Shown here: positions 1 through 7,285 of the stretch, piece by piece
Position numbering within the stretch: the stretch's first letter is position 1
How the letters are laid out: every line of letters begins with the position of its first letter
Assembly: GCF_016919065.1 (NCBI RefSeq)
Contig: NZ_JAFFQA010000007.1
Coordinates: forward strand, 62,001 to 126,000
DNA from: Desulfobulbus rhabdoformis
GTDB lineage: Bacteria > Desulfobacterota > Desulfobulbia > Desulfobulbales > Desulfobulbaceae
Length of the DNA stretch: 64,000 nucleotides
Direction of reading: 5' to 3'
Program-made: the position numbers and the translations under genes
The notes under the pieces: generated by a model
The model's input: only the letters and a program-made list of their open reading frames with translations
What the model was told of the DNA's origin: nothing
Database searches by the model: none

Positions 1-544
1 CGGCCTGGGCAATATCTATTTTGGTCTGGGCCAGCTGCGCGTTGAGAAAGGCCTCGGCCACGGAGTTGATCAGCAGCCGCTGACTGTCCGCCATGGCAGC
101 TCGATTGGAGTTTTCATCGAAGCTTGCCTGCTTTTCTCTGAAGTTCCGGTAAAAACCATCAAAGAGGACCCAGGTCGCCTGCAGACCGGCACTGTAATTT
201 TCCAGGTTCTGATCGGTAGAGGCGGTTGGGCCCAAGCGCTGGGAGAGAAGTTGGTTATAGGCATGTTGATTATTGGAGAGCCGTTGACGAGCCGCACCTG
301 CGCTGAGGTCCAAACTGGGCCACCAGGCAGCTGTTGCCTGGCGTACACGGGCCCTGGCTTGTTCGATTCGAGTCCGGGCCGCAGCCATGTTGGGATTTTT
401 GCTGAGGGCAACCTCTTGGGCCGTGCGCATTGTTAGAATGGTTAGCTGGGAAAGGTCCGGTGACCGAGGCTCTACCTGGGCAAAACCGAGGTGTATGGAC
501 AAACAGGTACTGACAAAAAAAAGGGTCAGAATGATGCGATGCAT
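1..544 (-). CDS. TolC-family outer-membrane efflux protein, N-terminal part (cut by window edge)
   Basis: The frame is open from the ATG at 544 to the window edge, giving about 181 residues of N-terminal sequence. It begins with a hydrophobic signal peptide of about 22 residues ending near GFAQ. A helical region rich in Ala, Gln, Arg and Asn follows, containing AQEVALSKNPNMAAAR, WWPSLDLSAGA and later ATWVLFDGFYR. This alternation of long helices with short beta segments is typical of TolC/OprM-type channels, which form trimeric outer-membrane tunnels for RND or ABC exporters. It lies 19 bp downstream of kdsB in the same orientation, so it is probably the third gene of an envelope operon. No pump partner is visible because the gene runs off the window. 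The substrate cannot be told. Confidence 0.82.
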   Translation of the reverse strand, partial: MHRIILTLFFVSTCLSIHLGFAQVEPRSPDLSQLTILTMRTAQEVALSKNPNMAAARTRIEQARARVRQATAAWWPSLDLSAGAARQRLSNNQHAYNQLLSQRLGPTASTDQNLENYSAGLQATWVLFDGFYRNFREKQASFDENSNRAAMADSQRLLINSVAEAFLNAQLAQTKIDIAQA

Positions 545-563
545 GATTGCCTCCAGGGGGGCC

Positions 564-1307
564 TTATTGCTGTTGTAACTGCTTGATAATTTGTTCTACA
601 TCTTCAGGGCGGTCAACACCAAATCCAGTATAGTTCGTCATGACTACATGAATGTTTATTCCCGCTTCCAGAAGCCGAAGCTGTTCAAGTTTTTCGATAT
701 CTTCAAGTGGACTCGGAGGGAGTAAGGTAAAGGCTTTCAACACTGAAAAACGGTACGCATAGATACCGATGTGCAGATAATAGTCTGTTTGCGAATGTTC
801 CTCGTCACGAATATACGGTACTTTTGATCGGGAAAAGTAGAGGGCATGCCCACGATTCGAGCGGACGACCTTGACCCGATCGGGATTTTCAGCCTCTTGA
901 GCGTCAATGACTCGGGCAAGGGTCGTGACCTGTGTAGAGGCATCATCAAAGGGAGCTACCAGTTCTGTGAGCATCGAAGGGTCAAGTGCGGGTTCATCAC
1001 CCTGTATATTCACAATAACCGCTTCATCGTCCAGTTTGAGTTGTTCCGCCGCCTCTTTGATTCTATCGGATCCGCTATGGTGGTCAACGGAAGTCATGAC
1101 AACAGGAACATTGAGCTTTGTCGCTGCATCGAAGATGCGCTGGTCATCTGTTGCCAGCCAGACCTGTTGTAATTTGCTGCAACTGATTGCCCGTTCGTAG
1201 ACGCGGTAAAACATGGGTTTACCAAGAATATCCACAAGCGGTTTTCCCGGGAACCGATGCGATTGATAGCGGGCCGGAATGATGCCGTAACAGACGGGTG
1301 AACTCAT
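564..1307 (-). CDS. kdsB: 3-deoxy-manno-octulosonate cytidylyltransferase (CMP-Kdo synthetase)
   Basis: A 247-residue protein of the usual KdsB length. It activates Kdo with CTP to give CMP-Kdo, the donor used by WaaA to build the lipid A inner core in the cytoplasm. The N-terminus has the nucleotidyltransferase motif [16 protein letters not shown] at about residues 9-24. [12 protein letters not shown] near residue 100 fits the metal- and CTP-binding region, and HIGIYAYR and [14 protein letters not shown] segments follow as in KdsB. Its ATG overlaps the waaA stop (ATGA), so translation is probably coupled. Pairing with the Kdo transferase supports the call strongly. Confidence 0.96.
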   Translation of the reverse strand: MSSPVCYGIIPARYQSHRFPGKPLVDILGKPMFYRVYERAISCSKLQQVWLATDDQRIFDAATKLNVPVVMTSVDHHSGSDRIKEAAEQLKLDDEAVIVNIQGDEPALDPSMLTELVAPFDDASTQVTTLARVIDAQEAENPDRVKVVRSNRGHALYFSRSKVPYIRDEEHSQTDYYLHIGIYAYRFSVLKAFTLLPPSPLEDIEKLEQLRLLEAGINIHVVMTNYTGFGVDRPEDVEQIIKQLQQQ

Positions 1308-2602
1308 GCGTGCATTCTCTTTGTTGTACTTGAAAGTATTGATAGAATTTCTTTACAGACTACGTTTGTTCCCCCCTGGCGTGGGTGGAGATAGTCACGG
1401 ACCAGAGCAAGTGTTGCATCGCGAGAACTTGGCCTCTTGAGAGCTGAAAGCAATACCCGGCTCAGTTCAACCTCATCGCTCACCTCTCTCACCAATCCAC
1501 TCTTCACTATATCGCGGCCAACCCAGGAAAAATTATCCCAATGAGGCCCAATGATTGTTGGTACCCCAAAAGCCAGTGGTTCAAGAAAATTTTGTCCCCC
1601 CTGGGAAACAAGAGAACCTCCGACAAAGGCGGCATCGGCATATTGATAGGTCTCTGCCAGTTCACCAAAGGTATCCCAGACAAGAACCGAGCATGGAGGA
1701 GCAGGTGTTTTGGTTGTTGAGCGTTTTTGCGCAGAGATCCCTTGCTGTGCAAGTGATGCAACCCAGTCATCGGCCCATTCAATATGCTTGGGAAATAAAC
1801 CGATAACAATATCTTTGCGTTCCTGCAGGATAGCATAAATGGTCGCAAGAATTTTTGCTTTTTCTTTTTGGCGAATGGAGCCCAGCACAATAAAAGGGCT
1901 AGGTTCTGCGAGCAGAGGGTGGTGTGTGGGGGCAGTTGAAGACAGTTCTTTGGGATGAATACGATCAAATTTCAGGTTGTTGAGCGTGGTAACGCGCTCT
2001 GGGCCAAGCAGATAGGCAAAACGTGAGCGGTCCTCTTCGGATATAGCCAATACGCGTTTGGGACCATACTGCATGAAAAAAGTGCGAAAAAGTCGGTAGC
2101 TCCTGAAGCTTTTTTCTGACATGCGGCCATTTATGAGAAGTACTGGAACCTGGGCCTGTTGGGCGGCCATGAAATAGCCTGGCCAGAGTTCAGTTTCTAC
2201 GATCACTGCGAGCTGCGGGCGGGTGGCGGCAAAGGCTCTGGCCATTGTAGCTGGGGCATCAAGGGGAAAATATCTGATTGTGAGCTGAAGAGCGGATTGA
2301 GTAGTACTGTCGAGTTGTCCCCAGACCTTGTGGAGGCTATCAATTCCCTGCTTTGTTCCTGCGGTTGCCAGGATGGAGAGTGGAGTATCGGCTTTGGTGG
2401 CCTTGGCTAACTGGGTCAGTACCATACCACTGAGCATAGATTCGCCACCGGAGGCGGACTGAATCCAGATATCGACCGGACCGGGAAGTGGTTTTGTTAG
2501 TGTCCGTTCCTCCCAGCCAAGAGTCATACGTGGACTCTTGTGGAGAAGCGGGCGTACGCAGGCCCAAAGAAGAGTATAAAAAATCGATAAAGGATTGGCC
2601 AT
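1304..2602 (-). CDS. waaA: 3-deoxy-D-manno-octulosonic acid transferase (Kdo transferase)
   Basis: A 432-residue GT30-family glycosyltransferase that moves Kdo from CMP-Kdo to the lipid A precursor at the inner face of the inner membrane. A hydrophobic N-terminal anchor (residues about 5-20) is followed by SASGGES at 49-55, where the glutamate matches the family catalytic base. ETELWPG at 136-142 is a WaaA signature, and [15 protein letters not shown] lies in the C-terminal nucleotide-binding half. Its stop overlaps the kdsB start, and tolC follows, so this is a lipopolysaccharide/envelope operon. How many Kdo residues it adds cannot be predicted. Confidence 0.95.
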   Translation of the reverse strand: MANPLSIFYTLLWACVRPLLHKSPRMTLGWEERTLTKPLPGPVDIWIQSASGGESMLSGMVLTQLAKATKADTPLSILATAGTKQGIDSLHKVWGQLDSTTQSALQLTIRYFPLDAPATMARAFAATRPQLAVIVETELWPGYFMAAQQAQVPVLLINGRMSEKSFRSYRLFRTFFMQYGPKRVLAISEEDRSRFAYLLGPERVTTLNNLKFDRIHPKELSSTAPTHHPLLAEPSPFIVLGSIRQKEKAKILATIYAILQERKDIVIGLFPKHIEWADDWVASLAQQGISAQKRSTTKTPAPPCSVLVWDTFGELAETYQYADAAFVGGSLVSQGGQNFLEPLAFGVPTIIGPHWDNFSWVGRDIVKSGLVREVSDEVELSRVLLSALKRPSSRDATLALVRDYLHPRQGGTNVVCKEILSILSSTTKRMHA

Positions 2603-2685
2603 ATAAACAGGAAGAGACAGGTTTTTCCTTGGTAAGTGAATACTATTTACAAAACCTAGCCTGTCGTGGAAATCTTTACAACAAC

Positions 2686-2720
2686 AAAAAAAGGGAGGAA
2701 AACCAATCGGTTCACCTCCC
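2686..2720 (-). terminator. Rho-independent terminator after the small membrane ORF
   Basis: Read on the minus strand, a GGGAGG/CCTCCC stem containing an inner GAACC/GGTT pairing is followed by a run of seven T. It lies about 30 bp downstream of the 33-residue ORF at 2749-2850 and upstream of waaA. It would end the cyd-side transcript before the lipopolysaccharide operon. Confidence 0.7.
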
Positions 2721-2748
2721 CCCAGTTACTTATCGCGTTGAGGCGATT

Positions 2749-2850
2749 TTAATAGAGATTGAGTTTTTTCAGCACCGAAACCGACACAAAGAAGGAAACG
2801 GCGAGAACCGCTACCCAGGAAACACAGAGAACGATACTCATGATACTCAT
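2749..2850 (-). CDS. 33-residue single-pass membrane peptide; possible CydX-like cytochrome bd subunit
   Basis: A short ORF starting MSIMSIVLCVSWVAV and ending LKKLNLY: one hydrophobic helix of about 24 residues with a short basic tail. A GAGG ribosome-binding site lies about 8 bases before the chosen ATG, and a terminator follows the stop, so it looks expressed. It sits downstream of cydAB on the same strand, where the small CydX/CydS-type subunits of cytochrome bd oxidases are usually encoded. A 141-bp inverted-repeat element now separates it from cydB. I cannot match its sequence to CydX, so the function is inferred from position, size and topology. A longer reading frame from 2946 exists but has no comparable start signal. 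Confidence 0.5.
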   Translation of the reverse strand: MSIMSIVLCVSWVAVLAVSFFVSVSVLKKLNLY

Positions 2851-2918
2851 AGCTTGTACCTCATCTAAGTTTGGCCACCTGGAGAGGAGAGCTCTCCAGA
2901 TGTGGTCAACAGGATAAA

Positions 2919-3059
2919 GGGTGTCTTGAATAATTAGATTTTTCAATCAAGGTCAAGGATTGTGAAAAATTTTACCACAGGCATATAGTTGATATTCCGA
3001 GGATAAAATTTTGAGCATGACGCAGAGATTGGCAGAAAAAACAATTATTCAAAATTCCC
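2919..3059. mobile_element. MITE-like element, family 1, copy A (141 bp)
   Basis: The left end GGGTGTCTTGAATAATT is the inverse of the right end, with a few mismatches. The copy is flanked by the direct repeat TAAA (2915-2918 and 3060-3063). The inside is a long imperfect palindrome with no ORF. It lies between the cydB stop and the small membrane ORF. Five more copies occur in this window. Confidence 0.85.
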
Positions 3060-3064
3060 TAAAA

Positions 3065-4213
3065 TTAATACGCAGCCCGATCGCCAGTATCCTCAATTTT
3101 AATTTTGGTCCGGTTCATTGACCACCAGACGTAGGCGATATAGGCCAGAACAAAGGGGATCCCCAGGGCGACATAGGTCATGACCTTCAGCGTGTAGGGG
3201 CTGGAGGAGGCGTTGTAAATGGTCAGGCTGGACTGCAGATCCACCTTGGACGGATAAAAGGCCGTGTTGTTATAGGCGGGCAGCAGCAAGACGCAAAGGC
3301 CAATGAAAACGGTGCCCAGGCCACCAAACCAGATGCCTTTGGTTGTGGTTGTTTTTGCAGTATTCCAGGCGCCATAAATAACCAGAGCCAGGCCAGCAAG
3401 CAGCAGGAGGAGCAGCCAGGGATTTGCCAGCAGGTTAAAAAAGTATTTAAAGCTGACCACCTCAATGGCGCCCTGATCGTTGATGCCGTAGCCGCGCATG
3501 AACAACAGCGAACCAACTATGATCAGACAGAAGGGCAGGGAGAGAATCAGGTTCTGCAAACAGGCCTTGCGCAGGCGGGGCTCCATATCCGGAACCTCAC
3601 CCAACTCGATATTGTTGATCAGATACATCGATCCCAGGGTGCGGGCATTAAAGACCAGAAACAGCCCCATGGCGATATTGAAAATAGATGAGAGTGAGAG
3701 GCTGAGAGCTGCTTCCAGGCCACGGAAGGGATGGGTCCAGGTGACGAAGTTGTTGCCATCGAGTTGAAAGTTGGAGCCGGTGAAAAAGGTACCAACCGCT
3801 GCACCGATAAGGAGAATGCCCACCACACCATTAATGAAAAGGAAGCCCTCGTAGACCAGGCTGCCCAGAATATTCCAAGGTTTGCGGCGAAACTCGTAGC
3901 TCACCGCCTGGATAATAAAGGTAAAGAGGATCGCGATCCACACCCAGTAGGCGCCACCAAAGGAGGTGGAGTAGAATTTGGGAAAGGAGGCAAACAGCGC
4001 TCCACCAAAGAGAACCAGAGTGGTAAAGGTCAGCTCCCATTTGCGGCCAAGCGAGTTAATCACCAGATCTTTTTCCGTCTGGGTTTTGGCCACCTGCCAG
4101 AGGAGGCTCTGCCCTCCCTGGACAAAGTTAAGAAAGAGAAACAGCGACCCGACCACGGAACAGAGCAGCCACCAGAGGTGCTGCAGGGTTACATAATCCA
4201 GATTTTCAATCAT
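3065..4213 (-). CDS. cydB: Cytochrome bd ubiquinol oxidase subunit II
   Basis: A 382-residue polytopic membrane protein with about eight or nine hydrophobic helices. It begins with YVTLQHLWWLLCSVVGSLFLFL, contains an FVQGGQSL segment near the first helices, and has the C-terminal ALGIPFVLAYIAYVWW typical of CydB. It pairs with CydA to form the quinol-oxidising, oxygen-reducing terminal oxidase in the cytoplasmic membrane. It starts 1 bp after the cydA stop. In an anaerobe such an oxidase usually scavenges oxygen or supports microaerobic respiration. A family 1 inverted-repeat element begins just beyond its stop. Confidence 0.95.
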   Translation of the reverse strand: MIENLDYVTLQHLWWLLCSVVGSLFLFLNFVQGGQSLLWQVAKTQTEKDLVINSLGRKWELTFTTLVLFGGALFASFPKFYSTSFGGAYWVWIAILFTFIIQAVSYEFRRKPWNILGSLVYEGFLFINGVVGILLIGAAVGTFFTGSNFQLDGNNFVTWTHPFRGLEAALSLSLSSIFNIAMGLFLVFNARTLGSMYLINNIELGEVPDMEPRLRKACLQNLILSLPFCLIIVGSLLFMRGYGINDQGAIEVVSFKYFFNLLANPWLLLLLLAGLALVIYGAWNTAKTTTTKGIWFGGLGTVFIGLCVLLLPAYNNTAFYPSKVDLQSSLTIYNASSSPYTLKVMTYVALGIPFVLAYIAYVWWSMNRTKIKIEDTGDRAAY

Positions 4214-4214
4214 C

Positions 4215-5753
4215 TTAGTTTTCCTCCGGTCCGATGTTGATCTGTTTTACCATGATACTGATCTCGGCAATGAGCAGCAGGGTAAAGAGGATCAGGAACA
4301 TATAAAAGGTGGTTTGGACGGTACCACTGGTCAGGTTGGTGCGGGCAACAGTGACAGGCAGCAGATCCTGAATAGCCCAGGGTTGACGACCAACTTCAGC
4401 CAGAACCCAACCGGCCTGGGATGCAATCATGCCCAGGAAATAGGTGATGGTACCAAAACCAAGAAGCCACTTTTTCTCTTCCAGTTTTCCTTTCATACTG
4501 AAGTAGAGATAGCCAATGAAAATGATGGGGAAGAGGGTACCCAGGGCAACCATGATGTGGAAGGCGTTAAAGCTCAAGGCGACCGGGGGAACAGCTTCCT
4601 CGGGTTTGGTGAGATAACCATAGCCCAGGAACTCTTTGTTTTCGTTGAAGGCCGTCAGGTGGTTTGCAGCCGCTTCAGCGTCACCGTCTTTCTGGGACTG
4701 TTTGTAGGCATTCAGGCTGTCGATTGCGTTTTGTCCGCGTTCCATTTTCTGAGCAGCCCCCAGAATCCCCTGCTCACTGTTGCCATACACCAGATCTTTC
4801 ATACCCGGAACAAAGGAACCAAAAGAACGGTTAGCCATAAGCGAGAGAACGGCAGGAATCTTGAGGTGAAATCCTACAAAGGGGTCCTGGGTATCAAAGA
4901 CTTTTTTGTCTCTGTTGATGAGGCCAAAGGCAACCAGGCCAGCATTGGTTTCACCTTCGTAGAGCCCCTCGAAGGCAGCGAGTTTCATTGGCTGCACCTG
5001 GGCAATCTCATAGGCGGACTCATCACCGTTGAAGATGGTGAAGACAGAGGCTATCAGACCAATAATTGCCGCTACAGCGATGGAACGTTTGGCCATCATG
5101 ATGTGGCGCTTGCGCAACAGATAATAGGACGAGATCGAGATGATGAACAGAGCTGCCATCAGCATGGACGAACTTGTGGCATGGACAAACTTATTCACCG
5201 CGTAGGGGGAAAATGCCACCTCAGCAAAATTCTGCATTTCGAAGCGGGCGGTATCCGGGTTGAAGGCCTGGCCAACAGGGTATTGCATCCAGGCGTTGGC
5301 CACCAGAATCCAGACGGCAGAGAGGTTGGAACCAACAGCAACCATCCAGGTGGAGAAGAGATGAAATCTTTTAGAGACACGGTTCCAGCCAAAAAACATG
5401 ACGGCAAAGAAGGTCGCCTCGATAAAGAAGGCAAAGATACCTTCAATGGCGAGTGGTGCGCCAAAGATATCACCGACCATCCAGGAGTAGTTTGACCAGT
5501 TGGTGCCAAACTCAAACTCCATGATGATACCGGTGGCCACGCCGATGGCGAAGTTGACACCAAAAAGCTTCATCCAGAATTTTGTCAGCCGCTTCCACTC
5601 TTCACTGCCTGTTTTCACATAGATAGAGTGATAAAAGGCAATGATCCAGGTGATGCCCAGAGTCAGGGGCACAAAAAGCCAGTGGTACATCGCGGTGAGG
5701 GCAAACTGGGCTCGAGCCCAGTTGACCATGCCGAGGTCCAGGTTTTCGATCAT
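4215..5753 (-). CDS. cydA: Cytochrome bd ubiquinol oxidase subunit I
   Basis: A 512-residue haem-bearing subunit of the bd oxidase. The N-terminus ARAQFALTAMYHWLFVPLT contains the conserved histidine (residue 24 here), equivalent to the haem b595 ligand. A long periplasmic Q-loop region follows at roughly residues 245-385, and GWVLAEVGRQPW near residue 450 is the family signature. The length and the insert fit the long Q-loop type known from E. coli. It sits in a tightly overlapping operon: its ATG overlaps the stop of the DUF4492 gene, and cydB follows after 1 bp. The whole cluster is headed by an Rrf2 regulator, which probably controls it. Confidence 0.97.
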   Translation of the reverse strand: MIENLDLGMVNWARAQFALTAMYHWLFVPLTLGITWIIAFYHSIYVKTGSEEWKRLTKFWMKLFGVNFAIGVATGIIMEFEFGTNWSNYSWMVGDIFGAPLAIEGIFAFFIEATFFAVMFFGWNRVSKRFHLFSTWMVAVGSNLSAVWILVANAWMQYPVGQAFNPDTARFEMQNFAEVAFSPYAVNKFVHATSSSMLMAALFIISISSYYLLRKRHIMMAKRSIAVAAIIGLIASVFTIFNGDESAYEIAQVQPMKLAAFEGLYEGETNAGLVAFGLINRDKKVFDTQDPFVGFHLKIPAVLSLMANRSFGSFVPGMKDLVYGNSEQGILGAAQKMERGQNAIDSLNAYKQSQKDGDAEAAANHLTAFNENKEFLGYGYLTKPEEAVPPVALSFNAFHIMVALGTLFPIIFIGYLYFSMKGKLEEKKWLLGFGTITYFLGMIASQAGWVLAEVGRQPWAIQDLLPVTVARTNLTSGTVQTTFYMFLILFTLLLIAEISIMVKQINIGPEEN

Positions 5754-6025
5754 AGTTTCTCTCCTTTAACGGGGGTTGTTACATTTCTTTGGACAGACCG
5801 AGTCAGATTGTTGATGACATGGTCGGCCCGTTGGGAATCAGTTGTAAACTCAGTTGCCAGAAAATTGGGGAAGAAAAAGAATTTCAAAACGGCAAACATG
5901 ACAAAGAGTTTAAGGGCAATAATTTTCCAGAGCGTGCGCCCCACGGTCATCTGGCGAAATCCATCCCGGTAAAAATGGAAAACACGAAGAATCAGGCCAG
6001 GGGCTGCATGCGGGGATGTACTCAT
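5750..6025 (-). CDS. DUF4492 small membrane protein of the cyd operon
   Basis: A 91-residue protein with one central hydrophobic segment, containing FHFYRDGFRQMTVGRTLW and then FVMFAVLKFFFFPNFL. This is the pattern I recall for DUF4492 proteins, which are regularly encoded directly upstream of cydA in several anaerobic and microaerophilic lineages. The biochemical role is unknown to me; an assembly or accessory function for the bd oxidase is a guess from context. It overlaps both neighbours by ATGA junctions (rrf2 upstream, cydA downstream), which implies coupled translation. Confidence 0.82.
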   Translation of the reverse strand: MSTSPHAAPGLILRVFHFYRDGFRQMTVGRTLWKIIALKLFVMFAVLKFFFFPNFLATEFTTDSQRADHVINNLTRSVQRNVTTPVKGEKL

Positions 6026-6504
6026 TGCAGGTCACCTCGAGCGGAAGTATTGGTTTCCAGTGGCTTGGATTCGAGCATGGACTTTGGATAGGGTAGGCAG
6101 GACGTATCTGTAATCAGTTGGTCAAAGGTGACTCGGCGCAGCGTGTCGCGCAACTGATCACGTGCATCCAGCCAGACGCGATGCACGGCGCAGTGGTAAC
6201 TTCGCTTACACCCGGCAGGGCGGGCAATGCAGTCGTTTAGGTATATCTCGCCGATCATGGTTTCCACGACATCCAAAAGGGTGATGGCGGCAGGCAGTTT
6301 GCTCAGGAGAAAACCACCTTTTGCTCCCTGGCGGATTTCAATCAGTCCGGCTTTGGCAAGGTCCTGGGCAATCTTTGCCAGAAAATGGATGGGGATATCG
6401 GCCTGGGCGGCAATTTCCTGACGACTGGTCAGGACACCTCGACCACGGCGACTGAGATAAATAATGCAGCGTATGGCGTATTCGGCAGCTCGAGTTAAGC
6501 GCAT
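6022..6504 (-). CDS. Rrf2-family transcriptional regulator with candidate iron-sulfur cysteines
   Basis: A 160-residue protein opening MRLTRAAEYAIRCIIYL, the Rrf2 signature. A winged helix follows, with HFLAKIAQDLAKAGLI and GAKGGFLL. Three cysteines in NDCIARPAGCKRSYHC (about residues 91-106) match the ligand loop by which IscR/RsrR/NsrR-type members hold an iron-sulfur cluster. It probably senses oxygen, nitric oxide or redox state and controls the cyd operon that it heads. The gene overlaps DUF4492 by 4 bp. Its ATG lies only 9 bp from a family 2 inverted-repeat element, and the element end supplies the only AGG-type sequence upstream, so the leader is at least partly made of repeat DNA. Confidence 0.9.
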   Translation of the reverse strand: MRLTRAAEYAIRCIIYLSRRGRGVLTSRQEIAAQADIPIHFLAKIAQDLAKAGLIEIRQGAKGGFLLSKLPAAITLLDVVETMIGEIYLNDCIARPAGCKRSYHCAVHRVWLDARDQLRDTLRRVTFDQLITDTSCLPYPKSMLESKPLETNTSARGDLQ

Positions 6505-6513
6505 AAATCAAAA

Positions 6514-6729
6514 CCTGAATCCGTGACGGCTGGTGGTCACTGAACATCGTATCATTTTGATAAGAATAAGTTTTAAAAAAATATCTTGTTATTTAGTTTC
6601 ACCCGCCGCCCTTTGGTGCATCTATCAGCTCGCCATCTTCATTGCTTGTAACACACCGATAAAGTTTACTTTAATCGGCATGTTATAAACTACAAATCTG
6701 ACGTACCGATGAATGCTCACGGATTCAGG
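6514..6729. mobile_element. MITE-like element, family 2, long form (216 bp)
   Basis: It begins CCTGAATCCGTGACGGC and ends with the inverse CACGGATTCAGG, with no ORF inside. The flanks CAAAA and TAAAA match in four of five bases. It forms the immediate upstream region of the rrf2-cyd operon, together with the next copy at 6859-7240. Confidence 0.8.
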
Positions 6730-6858
6730 TAAAAGTAAAGGGATAAATAAGATTAATATGGTCCCATATATTTTAATTGAGAACGGCTGTCAATATTAAA
6801 AGTGGAAAATTCTCAGCAAAAAGTAGTTAAAAAATAAAAGGTTAAGAAAGAGCGTAAA

Positions 6859-7240
6859 CCTGAATCCGTGACGGCGGATGAGCACTGAACAACGTATCCT
6901 TTTAAAGGGGCGAAGAATTTTAAACAAATTCATGTATTGTTCAGTTTCACCCGCCGCCTTTTGGGGCATCCACCAGCAACGCCACCTTCATTGTTCGTAA
7001 CAAGCCGATAAAGTTTAGGGAATCTTGAATAATTGCTTTTTCTGCCAATCTCTGCGTTATGCGAAAAATTTTATCCTCGGAGGTAAGCGAAGACTCCGAT
7101 ATCATGTATATGCCTGCGGTAAAATTTTTTGCATGACTTGACCTTGATTGAAAAATCTAATTATTCAAGACACCCTTTAATTTAATCGGCATGCCACAAA
7201 CAACGAAACTGACGCACTGATGAATGCTCACGGATTCAGG
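6859..7240. mobile_element. MITE-like element, family 2, long form, interrupted by a family 1 element
   Basis: It begins CCTGAATCCGTGACGGCGG, ends CACGGATTCAGG, and has the perfect 5-bp flanking repeat GTAAA (6854-6858 and 7241-7245). A family 1 element occupies 7018-7175. Without that element and its 4-bp duplication the copy is 220 bp and lines up with the one at 6514-6729. The 129 bp between the two copies show nothing recognisable. Confidence 0.85.
7018..7175. mobile_element. MITE-like element, family 1, copy B (158 bp), nested in family 2
   Basis: It lies in the opposite orientation to copy A, with ends GGGAATCTTGAATAATT and the inverse of GGGTGTCTTGAATAATT. The flanking duplication is TTTA (7014-7017 and 7176-7179). 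The uninterrupted family 2 copy at 6514-6729 reads straight across the same point, so the insertion boundary is directly visible. Confidence 0.88.
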
Positions 7241-7285
7241 GTAAAAACAATGGACTTGGGTGAAGCCTTTCGCTGAAAGGCACGT

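Noticed and set aside
4314..5495. A 393-codon open frame on the plus strand inside cydA.
   Set aside because: It is antisense to a complete cydA; composition is His/Gly/Asn-rich and unlike a real protein.
2919..7240. CRISPR array suggested by recurring repeats.
   Set aside because: Copies are far apart, variable in length and inverted-repeat in structure; there are no regularly spaced direct repeats or cas genes.
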